From Arthrobacter citreus (GTDB lineage: Bacteria; Bacillota; Bacilli; Bacillales; Bacillaceae_G), in assembly GCA_013200995.1 (NCBI GenBank), contig CP053688.1, forward strand, positions 1 through 64,000: a stretch of 64,000 nt of DNA, given 5' to 3'. The notes under the pieces were generated by a model that did not search any database, was not told the origin of the DNA, and saw nothing but the letters and a program-made list of their open reading frames with translations. The position numbers and the translations under genes are program-made. Below, one piece after another: positions 35,732-44,638 of this stretch (position 1 is its first letter; every line of letters begins with the position of its first letter).

Positions 35732-36121
35732 ATGAAAAAACAAATTAAAGTAGTTGGAGCGGTAATTCGAAACAATGAAAATCAAATTCTGTGTGCTCTT
35801 AGATCACCTGAAATGAGTTTACCAAACTTATGGGAATTTCCAGGTGGTAAAATTGAAAAAGGTGAGAAGCCTGAAGAGACTCTAGTTCGAGAAATTAAAG
35901 AAGAATTAGGCTGTGAAATTGTAGTTTCAGATTTGGTTGAAGATGTTGTACATGAATATGATGCAATTATTGTAAACTTGTTAACTTTTGAAGCAGAGAT
36001 TTCACTAGGTACTCCAGTTGCAAGTGAGCATGCAAAATTGGAGTGGAAAGATGTTTCGGATTTAGAAGAGCTAGAATGGGCTCCTGCTGATATACCTACT
36101 GTTGAAAAGTTGATGAATTAA
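35732..36121 (+). CDS. Nudix hydrolase paired with the DUF3427 helicase
   Basis: 129 residues with AAAGGGATG upstream. The Nudix box GGKIEKGEKPEETLVREI followed by KEELGCE is complete. It is close kin to the gene at 23466: both begin MKKQ-KVVGAVIRNNENQIL, and they differ at roughly one residue in four, mostly in the second half. Its place directly behind the PLD-DUF3427 helicase suggests a joint role, perhaps removing a modified nucleotide produced or sensed during defence. The activity is inferred from the family only. Confidence 0.88.
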   Translation: MKKQIKVVGAVIRNNENQILCALRSPEMSLPNLWEFPGGKIEKGEKPEETLVREIKEELGCEIVVSDLVEDVVHEYDAIIVNLLTFEAEISLGTPVASEHAKLEWKDVSDLEELEWAPADIPTVEKLMN

Positions 36122-36122
36122 A

Positions 36123-36160
36123 AAATGGCGTTCTCCTATTTATAGGGAACGCCATTTTTG
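36123..36160 (+). terminator. Terminator after the Nudix gene
   Basis: AAATGGCGTTC (36123-36133) pairs with GAACGCCATTT (36147-36157), followed by T. Bases 36161-36442 contain only AT-rich leader sequence, with a possible promoter but no gene. Confidence 0.85.
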
Positions 36161-36442
36161 CTTTTATCTTTTTCACTAATGTAATAAATATTAATTTAGT
36201 TTTACAGGTCCTGTAAACTTAGGGAATAATAATTTTTTAAGATAACTATATAAATAACTTTTAATATCTCATGAGTTTTATTATTAAAGGAATTCTAATA
36301 CTTATTTTCTGCTCTATGAGTCACTATCTTAGAATATTAAAATTTGTTAACAAAGTATTCGATTATATTATAATTCATTCTACTAATCTACTGGTAAAAT
36401 ATACATGAGTTTTCATTATTTTACGGTGAGGAATGTGAAAAG

Positions 36443-37207
36443 ATGAACAAATTAGCAACTTAATCAATGCGGATTCAATTATTTAGAATGGCAAGGATAG
36501 TTTACGAATCAGATGCAAATATAAAAAAATTTATATCCAATGGCTGGACTTTCGTTGGATCAAAACATACTTCTGGAGGTTTGGATGCCGCGGTTTTTAA
36601 AAGAACTAGTCCAACATATAAAGGAAAATCCGATTATTGTTTTGCTTTTAGGGGAACAAGAGGTGGAAAAGACATAGTAGCTTCTGATGCAGTTGAGGTT
36701 GTAGCGGGCTTGCATGTAAATCAAGTACCAGACTCTATAGAATGGATTAGATCCATAATTAAGAAATATACAAACGATATAGGTAAAGTATATTTTACTG
36801 GCCATTCTTTAGGTGGATACTTAGCTGCATGGGCACAAACTGAAGTTGTTGATGGTGGAATTACTGTTCCAAATAGTTCTTTTACTAGAACTTTTAATGC
36901 TCCAGGAATTACCCTAGTTGCTTTAAAACCATCATTCGCTGTCATCATACAAGCAAAAAATGCTTTTGAATTACTAGGTAGATATGATAATTATATTTCT
37001 AATTATGCTATTTCAAGAAATGTTTTAAATTCTCGATTCGGAACATATTCTTTACAGACAGTAGATCCAGTTTTTGCTTGGGGGAATTCTTTAGGTAAAG
37101 TAGTAAAATGTATTGTTTTAAATGATAAATATTATAACAACCCTTTTAATTACCATTTTATAGTTAGATTTGAAGAAATACTAAATACTAGTAATTTTCC
37201 TGATTAA
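36443..37207 (+). pseudogene. Lipase-like alpha/beta hydrolase with ochre codon 7
   Basis: ATG at 36443, with GTGAGGA upstream, opens MNKLAT, then TAA (36461-36463), then SMRIQLFRMARIVYE. The body has CFAFRGTRGG and the nucleophile elbow VYFTGHSLGGYLAAWAQ, typical of class 3 lipase or DUF2974/Mbeg1-like hydrolases, with Ser as nucleophile. No signal peptide. If the stop is real, translation from ATG 36467 (246 residues) is still conceivable because only eight codons are lost, but it has no ribosome site. Its place in the island suggests an effector acting on membranes; this is inference. Confidence 0.65.
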
Positions 37208-37257
37208 TCATGAAATAATAAAAGCTATTTGAAAAGTCTATAAAAAGGAAGGATAAA

Positions 37258-37693
37258 TTGAAAAATACAAGTATTATTAGCATTAGCTTTATATTTATGA
37301 TCTTAATCCTTGGGGCTTTATATATTGCGTTTACTGGCCATTTTGAAGATGATGGTAAAAGAGATCCAATTTATGTTGAGTAGGTTAATTGGGAAATAAT
37401 AGAAAACAATGGAAATTATTATGGTATCTCTATAATTAGCTTTTATCTAGACGGACAAGAAAAAGCTTTTCTTGAAAGTGAGGATATTTTAAAATTAATT
37501 AAATTTTTTAAAGAAAATAAGCACTAAAAAAACATATGGTGCAATTAAAGTTTACATCGAATTTTATAATAAAACTCTCTTTGATATTTCAAGAGAAAAA
37601 TATGCATATAATGGGAAAAGATGTACCTTCTACTTAGACAAATCTTTAAATCCAGAATTGAAAAAATTATTTTCTACAATGTTAGAAAAATAA
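37258..37693 (+). pseudogene. Broken membrane-anchored protein after the lipase
   Basis: TTG at 37258 with AAGGAAGG upstream gives an anchor (SIISISFIFMILILGALYIA), then TAG at 37381-37383; the frame continues as VNWEIIENNGNYYGISII to TAA 37525. After a shift in an A-rich tract, TYGAIKVYIEFYNKTLFDIS continues to TAA 37691. Together these would make one single-pass membrane protein of about 145 residues. An immunity or partner role for the lipase-like protein is possible but unproven. Confidence 0.6.
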
Positions 37694-37877
37694 TAGATAT
37701 TAACAAAATCATTTTTTTAGAATTATAGAATTTTCCAATTTAGTTTATACTTGAAACAAACCCTTTATAAGTGAAGGTACGCATGTTCTTGAGAATTACT
37801 ATTTAAGGAAAGTCAGCAGATTTAGTTATAGCTACTACTAGAGACTTTAGGTTTAGCCTATGGTTTCAAAGAGCTTT

Positions 37878-38852
37878 CTAACCTTTAAATGAAATCCAAA
37901 ACTGCTTCAAGTAATCCTTCTCAATTGCAATTTGTAGTAAATCAAAATCTTTTGTATTTTTATCAATTTCTTGTAGTAAAACTTTGTTCCGTTCCTCTAA
38001 CCTCAAAATATCATTTTCTAACGGCATACGATTAGACTTCTCAGAATTTTCCCCTTTATGGCAGTAAACTAAATTCCATAAGTCATCAGAAAACATATAA
38101 GACCACGGTATAACATGGTCAACAGATAAGTCCTTTTCAATTATTGTTTCACCACAATAAAAACATTTACGGATACCATCTTTAAATAATAAATCAATAT
38201 ATTTATGAAACTTCTTTAAGGAAGATCTTCTAATTTTATCTTCATCAATTGCTCTTACTTTACGAGAGATACGTGGGCTATAATTAAACCCTTCTAACAT
38301 TTGTGTCCATCTGTAATTAATTACTGTAAATAAATAATCGTTATGAATTTTAAGTAGAATAGCATTTTGTTTAGTGAAATATACTTTACCTTCAACACGG
38401 TTCAGTTGATAAATTTCGTAAGTATTACCGTTAAGATTCATAAACCGCCAACATACGTCTTGTTTTAGCGTTTTTATTATTTTTTTCACTGAAGTAAAAT
38501 AATTATTAGTTAATCCGATTGAATCAAAATCTATCTTTTCAAATCTTACCGGTTGAACTGAGCCTCTTTTTTCAAAATATACATTAATTAATTGTTTAGT
38601 TATTCCAACTATTTCAGGAGGCTTTTTGATATTTGCACTTTGTATTAAGTTGAAGTATATAATCTGATTCCAATAATATTTTAAGCAAAGTTCTGCAATA
38701 TCTTTGAAGTTAAATACAACAATATCGTTTTCATAATCATCACTAACATTTAATGATAACTCTACTAATGCTTTCCCCCATACCATTTTATAAGTATTAT
38801 CGAAACTACAATTAAGTATTAGTTTATGCCATTGATTTACGTAATCGTTCAT
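37878..38852 (-). CDS. HNH endonuclease domain protein
   Basis: 324 residues. The C-terminal third has a zinc-type HNH: CFYCGETII, LSVDHVIPWSYM with the catalytic Asp-His, then LWNLVYCHKGENSEKS. The first 200 residues are a helical and mixed domain I do not recognise. The ATG follows GGTGATAAA on the minus strand. It is convergent with the lipase unit and divergent from the MazG-like gene at 39032. HNH proteins of this build are common in defence islands; target unknown. Confidence 0.8.
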   Translation of the reverse strand: MNDYVNQWHKLILNCSFDNTYKMVWGKALVELSLNVSDDYENDIVVFNFKDIAELCLKYYWNQIIYFNLIQSANIKKPPEIVGITKQLINVYFEKRGSVQPVRFEKIDFDSIGLTNNYFTSVKKIIKTLKQDVCWRFMNLNGNTYEIYQLNRVEGKVYFTKQNAILLKIHNDYLFTVINYRWTQMLEGFNYSPRISRKVRAIDEDKIRRSSLKKFHKYIDLLFKDGIRKCFYCGETIIEKDLSVDHVIPWSYMFSDDLWNLVYCHKGENSEKSNRMPLENDILRLEERNKVLLQEIDKNTKDFDLLQIAIEKDYLKQFWISFKG

Positions 38853-39031
38853 TTTATCACCACTAGAAAATTAAGTTGTACATAATCTTTCAATGTTTGA
38901 AAAAACAATGTTATTTACTATTAACTAAGACAATTCTCCTTTAAAAGACCTATTCTAAAAATATTAAAAATAATGAAATAATTTCATATAAATATATATT
39001 ATACTAATTATGTGGAAAAGGAGGGTTCTTT

Positions 39032-39364
39032 ATGACTATAAAATATTATAACAAATTAGTAAGAGATAAAATTCCAGCCATTATTACTAAATCAGGAAAT
39101 GTATATGAGACAGAAGTCCTAAGTGAAAAAGAATACATAGAAAAACTAAACGAAAAGTTAAACGAAGAACTTGAAGAGTTTTATAATGCAACACCAGAAG
39201 AAACTGTTGGAGAAATAGCTGATATTTTGGAAGTGCTTTATGCTATAGCTGAAACGAAAGGTATTTCTATGGAGGAAATCGAGAAAGTTCGACTTCAAAA
39301 GAAGGAAGAGCGTGGAGGGTTTAAAGATAGGATATTATTAAAGTATGTATTGGAGCATAAATGA
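39032..39364 (+). CDS. MazG-like phosphoribosyl-ATP pyrophosphohydrolase-type protein
   Basis: 110 residues with AAGGAGGG upstream. YYNKLVRDKIPAIITKSG is the hallmark of this NTP-PPase subgroup; the metal motif is KLNEELEEFYNA with a following GEIADILEVLYA. No his genes are near, so a house-cleaning or defence role is more likely than histidine synthesis. It precedes the large helicase-nuclease gene by 680 bases and forms the third pyrophosphatase-helicase pair, the loosest of the three. Confidence 0.85.
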   Translation: MTIKYYNKLVRDKIPAIITKSGNVYETEVLSEKEYIEKLNEKLNEELEEFYNATPEETVGEIADILEVLYAIAETKGISMEEIEKVRLQKKEERGGFKDRILLKYVLEHK

Positions 39365-39447
39365 AGGTTTTGTAGAATTAAAAAATGATATTATTTAATT
39401 AAGTTAATTATTCTAAGTTTAATCAATCTATTATATGATCATAAAGT

Positions 39448-39552
39448 ATGAGTATATCTTGGATTTACAAAAGGAAAGATGTACTTAAACATTTTTCATA
39501 TTTTAAAACTAAAGAAGACATTCATTTTTATGAACTGGCACATAGCAATTAA
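39448..39552 (+). CDS. Possible 34-residue ORF
   Basis: ATG at 39448 opens MSISWIYKRKDVLKHFSYFK, continuing 14 more residues to TAA. It has a coding look but no convincing ribosome site, and may be a fragment. No family recognised. Confidence 0.25.
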   Translation: MSISWIYKRKDVLKHFSYFKTKEDIHFYELAHSN

Positions 39553-39567
39553 GGTCCCTATTATGAG

Positions 39568-39595
39568 AACCCGTTCGTTTTATTGAACGGGTTTT
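39568..39595 (+). terminator. Terminator in the gap before the large helicase
   Basis: AACCCGTTC (39568-39576) pairs with GAACGGGTT (39585-39593), followed by T. Confidence 0.8.
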
Positions 39596-40048
39596 ATGTT
39601 TCCATAATAAAGTGACTTAAATCTATGTTTACGAATTAAGAGTAAAATATGCTTACTATTTTGGTTACCATTAATTAGCACAATAATTAGCACTAATGAC
39701 CTACTTAAAACCGTTTAACTGTGTTAAAATCAATTTGTCAAATAAATTATAATAATTTTTATATTCAAAAGGATGCTTGTATAACGATGATATCTAATGA
39801 ATTTATCCTAATAAGAAGTTGCGAAATAATGAACTAAAAAAATATTTAGTTAATATTAATTACTCAAGGGATGGATTTTAATATTTGAAGTAGAAAATAA
39901 TTTAAAAAATAATGAAGGACCTTTTCGCGATGAAGATGAAAATATAAGTCTGAAGAATAAAAAGTCTGTATAAGATAGTGTATGAAAGTTAGTTTGGGCT
40001 CTTAGGAGTCCATTCTTTAGTTAATAGTTTTGAGGTGAAAGAGAAGGC
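39596..40048 (+). other. Leader region of the helicase-nuclease gene
   Basis: About 450 bases with no supported gene. A frame of 34 codons (IFEVENNLKNNEGPFRDEDE and onward, ending at 39973) follows AAGGGATGG but has no standard start codon. GAGGTGAAAGAGAAGGC at 40032-40048 is the ribosome site for the helicase. Confidence 0.4.
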
Positions 40049-43000
40049 ATGCAAAATACTAAAGTAAAAAGACTTTTTCAATATTTAATGCAATTAAGCG
40101 ATCTAAACAGTAAAGTAATACGCCAAGTATCTGAACACAATATTGTTATGAATCAAAGTGATTTTAAAGAAGCTGAGGGCGTTCAAACCTTTATAAATGA
40201 TGATGAAGAGGTATGGATACAAGTTCGGAAAATTACAATCTCTAAACAGGAAAAAACTCCACCAGAAATCCCTGGAAATTTAATAGAATGGCTTATAAAG
40301 GATCAAAAATTTGATAACCCAAAAGTCGAAAAAATTAATTTTAAAGATTCATTTACCACAGAAGATGATAGAATAATTAATTTTAGTGACGATAAAGAAC
40401 GTGTAAAAAGCCATGCAGAATGGAATGTAAGATGGCAATTATGGAGGGAAGTTTTACTACGTAAACTTAAAGGCCAAGAAGTCTATGATACATTATTTAA
40501 AATTTATCAAAGTTTAGAACGGGAAAGTGATAAATTTGAATTAGTATTTGGTATCGGACAATTATTATGGAAAAAAGAGTTTACGATTAACCATCCTTTT
40601 ATTACTGCTTCCCTTGATCTTGAATTAGATTCAAAAAAAGGAATTTTTAACATTTACCCTAAAAACAAAAGTTATCAAGTGGAATTGGATTTGCTCAGTG
40701 GGTTTACGATTCCAAACGGAGTTTCCATTCAAAATGTTGTAGATGAATTACAAAAACACAAACCTAGTTTAGAGAATATTTCTTTTGCTACTGATACGTT
40801 AAAACAAGTTGTAAATTTACTTGATTCAAAAGGTCAGTTTTATTTAAACGAAAATCAAGTAGTAAAAGCTGACGATGTACCGCAGATTGTAAATTCATGG
40901 TCAATATATTTAAGACAACAAGATTTTAAAGTACTTAAAAATGACTTAAGAAATATTATAGATAAAATTGAAGAGGGTGTAATTGAGCCAACAGTTTCTA
41001 TAAAAAGTATTGTTGGGGAAAAAGTAAGTCAAAATGAAGATAGCCATGAATGGGACAGCATCGATAATAATTTATTTTTCCCTTTACCTGCAAATGAAGA
41101 TCAAAAAGAAATAGCTAGAAGATTAGCAAACTCATATGGTGTAAGTGTACAAGGGCCTCCAGGTACGGGTAAGAGTCATACGATTACGAATTTAGTTTCA
41201 CACTTACTTGCTCATGGTAAAAAAGTTCTAATTACTAGTCAAAAAGAAAGTGCACTTAAAGTATTAAAGCAAAAATTCCCTGATAGTATAAAACCACTTG
41301 CTGTATCTGTTCTTGGCGGGACAAGGGATTCTTTAAAAGATATTGAACTATCGATTCGTTCGATTTCTGATAACTTAGGAAATCTACATGTAGATACTCT
41401 TGAAAAAGAAATTAATAATCTTAAAAAAGCTCTGCAAAAAAGCTATGAAAATGCTGCGCTTTATAGAAATCAGCTTAAAGATTATGTCATTAAAGAAAAC
41501 GAAGAAATAGTTGTTGATGATATGAATGTAAATCGAGCTGATGTTGCAAAAATTTTAAAACAAAGTGTAGTCGATTTAAGTTGGGTTCTAGACGAATTTG
41601 ATTTAAATACACGGTTCCCATTAAATAGTAATGAATTCACAGAATTATGGAGATTAAGAGGCGAACTTTTAAAAAATGATTATAACTTAATTGAATTTTC
41701 ACTTCCGCAAGTTGATGAAATCCAAAATTCTAATGAATTTATGGAGTTTATTAAAATCGGTCATTCACTTCAATTAAAAGTTCAGGATATACAAGATTTA
41801 ATGGAAAGCTATAAAATCCCATATGATATAGAATTCCTAAACAAAACTAAAGAAATGTTAGAGGATATTATTAAAGATAAAGATCTATTCTCAAATAATG
41901 TAAATTTAATCATTTTAGAAGATATATTTGCAGGTGGGATGCGCGAAGAAAATTGGAAACAATTTTATGCTGAGCTTCAAGAAGATATTCAAAATCTTTT
42001 AAGTATCTCAAAAATCTTAAAACCATATGATTTTACGTTGCCTAGTAAGCCTTTATATCAAATTAAAACTGATGTTATTAAAGCTAAAGATGCGATCCTT
42101 CAAAATAAAAATAAATTTTTATACTTTATGGTATCTGGAAGAGATGTTAAGTACTTATTTAAGGAAAATGTCATTAATAATAAGCCCATTACAACAATTG
42201 AAGATGTTCAAATTATTGAAAAGAAAATTGAGTTCGAAGAGTTGATTGAAACGGTTATTCGTAAGTGGAATAACACAATGAAGGATATTAATGGACCACT
42301 TATCGAAAATAGTGGAATGTTGATCAATAAATTAGACCAGAACTGTTCTATTATTTTTAAAGTTTTACAATTAAAAGAAAAAATTAATTTATTAAGAGAG
42401 TTTGTAGAAACATCTGATCTGAAAAGTTTAATACAAAGTCAGGATTTAAATGGATTCGTAAAATGTTTTGACATTGTCCAAAGAGCATTTGAACATTTAG
42501 AATTAAAAAATTGGACAGATGACTATAATGAAAAGTTACTATTTCTAAAAGGAAAGTGTGATAATCCTACATCGCATTTGATTTGGAAGAGTTTATATGA
42601 TGCATTAATTACAAAAGATGAGAACAAATGGATTAATTCTTTAAATGAATTAGATACTTTACGTAATACTCAGAATAAAGCTCTTAAACTTAAATCTTTA
42701 CTAGAAAAAGCTGAACAAGTTGCACCAATAACATGTAACTATTTCGAAGGTCTTTTAGGAATCGATGTTGATATACCAACTGATTTCTTGGAAGCGTGGA
42801 AATTAAAAGGTTTAAAAACTTGGCTTCATAAGTATGATGACTTTAATCAAGAAATAGTTGAAAAGAAAATTAAAGAAGAAGAAGAACAGCAAAGAAAGTA
42901 TACGAAAGAAATTGTAGCTAAATCAAGCTGGAAATATCAAATTCAACATATAACAGAGGAACAAAAAAGAGCATTGTCTGCATGGAAAAATTACATTGCG

Positions 43001-44536
43001 AAATATGGTAAGGGCGGAGGCAAAAATGCTTCTCTCTATTTACAAAATGCACAAAAAGAAATGGAAAAAGCACAAAGTGCAATTCCAGTATGGATCATGC
43101 CTGTCGCACAAGTATTAGAAAACTTCCCTGTAACAAATGAAAAGTTTGATGTTGTAATTGTCGACGAAAGCAGTCAGTGTGATATTTTCTCAATTCCTAT
43201 ATTAATGCGCGCAAAAAGAGTAGTCGTCGTTGGTGATGATCAACAAATTAGCCCATACGCTATCGGAAGTAAGATTGAAGATATAAATAATTTAGTAGAT
43301 CAATATTTACATGATATACCTAATAGCCGCTTATTTGACAAAGAAATATCACTTTATCAAATAGCAGAACAAATCTTCCCGAAAACTGGTAGTTTAATGT
43401 TAAAAGAACATTTCCGTTGTGTACCTGAAATTATTCAATTTAGTAATGATTTTAGTTACGGAGGAAAAATGATTCCTCTTCGAATGCCTAATCCTGATGA
43501 AATGATTCACCCACCAGTAATGGCCATTGAAGTACAGAATGGATTCTGTAATGATGCAACTGAAGCAGTAAATATTCCTGAAGCAGAAAGAATTGTTAAA
43601 GATATTAAAGATGTAATTGCAGATCCATTAATGAAAAATCAGTCAATCGGTGTAATAGCATTACAAGGAACAAAGCAAGCGGAATATATAGAAAAATTAT
43701 TAAGAAATGAGATTGGTGAAAGAGAAATTGTTAACCGTGGAATTAGATGTGGTAATGCATATACCTTCCAAGGTGACGAACGTGACATTATATTCATTTC
43801 TATGGTAATTGCACCAAATAGAAAATACACTGCTAGAACTAAAAATAGCGATAAGCAAATATTTAACGTTGCAGCAAGCCGTGCTAGAAATCAAATGAGA
43901 TTATATCACTCAGTTAAATTAGAAGATTTAAGTAAATCAGATTTTCGTCACGAATTACTAAGATATTGTCAATCGCCATCTAGAGTTAATCAAGAAAAAG
44001 AAGACATTTTAAGCAAATGCGAATCGCCATTTGAAGTTGAAGTAGCAAAAATGATCATGACAAAAGGTTATAAAGTTGTCCCTCAAGTACCTATCGCAGG
44101 AAGACGAATCGATTTAGTCGTAGAAGGAATGAGAAGTCGCCTTGCTGTCGAGTGTGATGGAGAAAGATTCCACGGTATCGACAAATGGGAAGAAGATATG
44201 AATCGTCAATTTATTTTAGAAAATCTTGGTTGGGTATTTTGGCGAGTTAGAGGTAGAGATTTTTACACAAACCCTACAGAGGCTCTTGAATCATTATGGG
44301 AAAAACTTGATGGAATGAATATTAAGCCTTATGAAGAAGTTAAGATTAAAAGCTTGGATGTACTAAATGAGGTTGAAAATCTTGAAGTTTTTAGTAATGA
44401 GATAAAACAAAGAGAACCAGAACAACTAATCGAATACGTAGATCAGCTAGCGATTGATATAAGTGATGGTAATATATTAGAGCTTGCTCCAGCAGATGAT
44501 TTACAATTAGATTTATTTAAAGTAAACAAATCATGA
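40049..44536 (+). CDS. Giant Upf1-like helicase with C-terminal DUF559/Vsr-like nuclease
   Basis: 1495 residues. Superfamily 1 helicase motifs: VQGPPGTGKSHTITNLV (Walker A, near residue 370), VIVDESSQCDIFSIPIL (motif II, near 1037), VVVGDDQQISP (motif III), EHFRCVPEIIQFS (motif IV) and FQGDERDIIFISM (motifs V-VI). Between motifs Ia and II lies a 600-residue helical insertion. The end (residues about 1325-1415) is a PD-(D/E)xK nuclease of the DUF559/MTES_1575 type: CESPFEVEVA, GRRIDLVVEG, RLAVECDGERFHG. This matches single-gene helicase-nuclease defence proteins; whether a DUF4011 N-terminus is present could not be judged. Confidence 0.88.
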   Translation: MQNTKVKRLFQYLMQLSDLNSKVIRQVSEHNIVMNQSDFKEAEGVQTFINDDEEVWIQVRKITISKQEKTPPEIPGNLIEWLIKDQKFDNPKVEKINFKDSFTTEDDRIINFSDDKERVKSHAEWNVRWQLWREVLLRKLKGQEVYDTLFKIYQSLERESDKFELVFGIGQLLWKKEFTINHPFITASLDLELDSKKGIFNIYPKNKSYQVELDLLSGFTIPNGVSIQNVVDELQKHKPSLENISFATDTLKQVVNLLDSKGQFYLNENQVVKADDVPQIVNSWSIYLRQQDFKVLKNDLRNIIDKIEEGVIEPTVSIKSIVGEKVSQNEDSHEWDSIDNNLFFPLPANEDQKEIARRLANSYGVSVQGPPGTGKSHTITNLVSHLLAHGKKVLITSQKESALKVLKQKFPDSIKPLAVSVLGGTRDSLKDIELSIRSISDNLGNLHVDTLEKEINNLKKALQKSYENAALYRNQLKDYVIKENEEIVVDDMNVNRADVAKILKQSVVDLSWVLDEFDLNTRFPLNSNEFTELWRLRGELLKNDYNLIEFSLPQVDEIQNSNEFMEFIKIGHSLQLKVQDIQDLMESYKIPYDIEFLNKTKEMLEDIIKDKDLFSNNVNLIILEDIFAGGMREENWKQFYAELQEDIQNLLSISKILKPYDFTLPSKPLYQIKTDVIKAKDAILQNKNKFLYFMVSGRDVKYLFKENVINNKPITTIEDVQIIEKKIEFEELIETVIRKWNNTMKDINGPLIENSGMLINKLDQNCSIIFKVLQLKEKINLLREFVETSDLKSLIQSQDLNGFVKCFDIVQRAFEHLELKNWTDDYNEKLLFLKGKCDNPTSHLIWKSLYDALITKDENKWINSLNELDTLRNTQNKALKLKSLLEKAEQVAPITCNYFEGLLGIDVDIPTDFLEAWKLKGLKTWLHKYDDFNQEIVEKKIKEEEEQQRKYTKEIVAKSSWKYQIQHITEEQKRALSAWKNYIAKYGKGGGKNASLYLQNAQKEMEKAQSAIPVWIMPVAQVLENFPVTNEKFDVVIVDESSQCDIFSIPILMRAKRVVVVGDDQQISPYAIGSKIEDINNLVDQYLHDIPNSRLFDKEISLYQIAEQIFPKTGSLMLKEHFRCVPEIIQFSNDFSYGGKMIPLRMPNPDEMIHPPVMAIEVQNGFCNDATEAVNIPEAERIVKDIKDVIADPLMKNQSIGVIALQGTKQAEYIEKLLRNEIGEREIVNRGIRCGNAYTFQGDERDIIFISMVIAPNRKYTARTKNSDKQIFNVAASRARNQMRLYHSVKLEDLSKSDFRHELLRYCQSPSRVNQEKEDILSKCESPFEVEVAKMIMTKGYKVVPQVPIAGRRIDLVVEGMRSRLAVECDGERFHGIDKWEEDMNRQFILENLGWVFWRVRGRDFYTNPTEALESLWEKLDGMNIKPYEEVKIKSLDVLNEVENLEVFSNEIKQREPEQLIEYVDQLAIDISDGNILELAPADDLQLDLFKVNKS

Positions 44537-44602
44537 ATTATTTGTGGAAGGAAACAATCGGAAGATCACAAAAAAATTTATGAAATATAACAAAGTTTCA
44601 AA

Positions 44603-44630
44603 AAAACACATCTAAATTGATGTGTTTTTT
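44603..44630 (+). terminator. Terminator after the helicase gene
   Basis: AAAACACATC (44603-44612) pairs with GATGTGTTTT (44619-44628), followed by T. Confidence 0.85.
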
Positions 44631-44638
44631 TGACACGC

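Noticed and set aside
39032..39364. Histidine-biosynthesis HisE
   Set aside because: The family relation exists, but no his genes are near and the YNKLVRDKIP start is typical of the house-cleaning subgroup.
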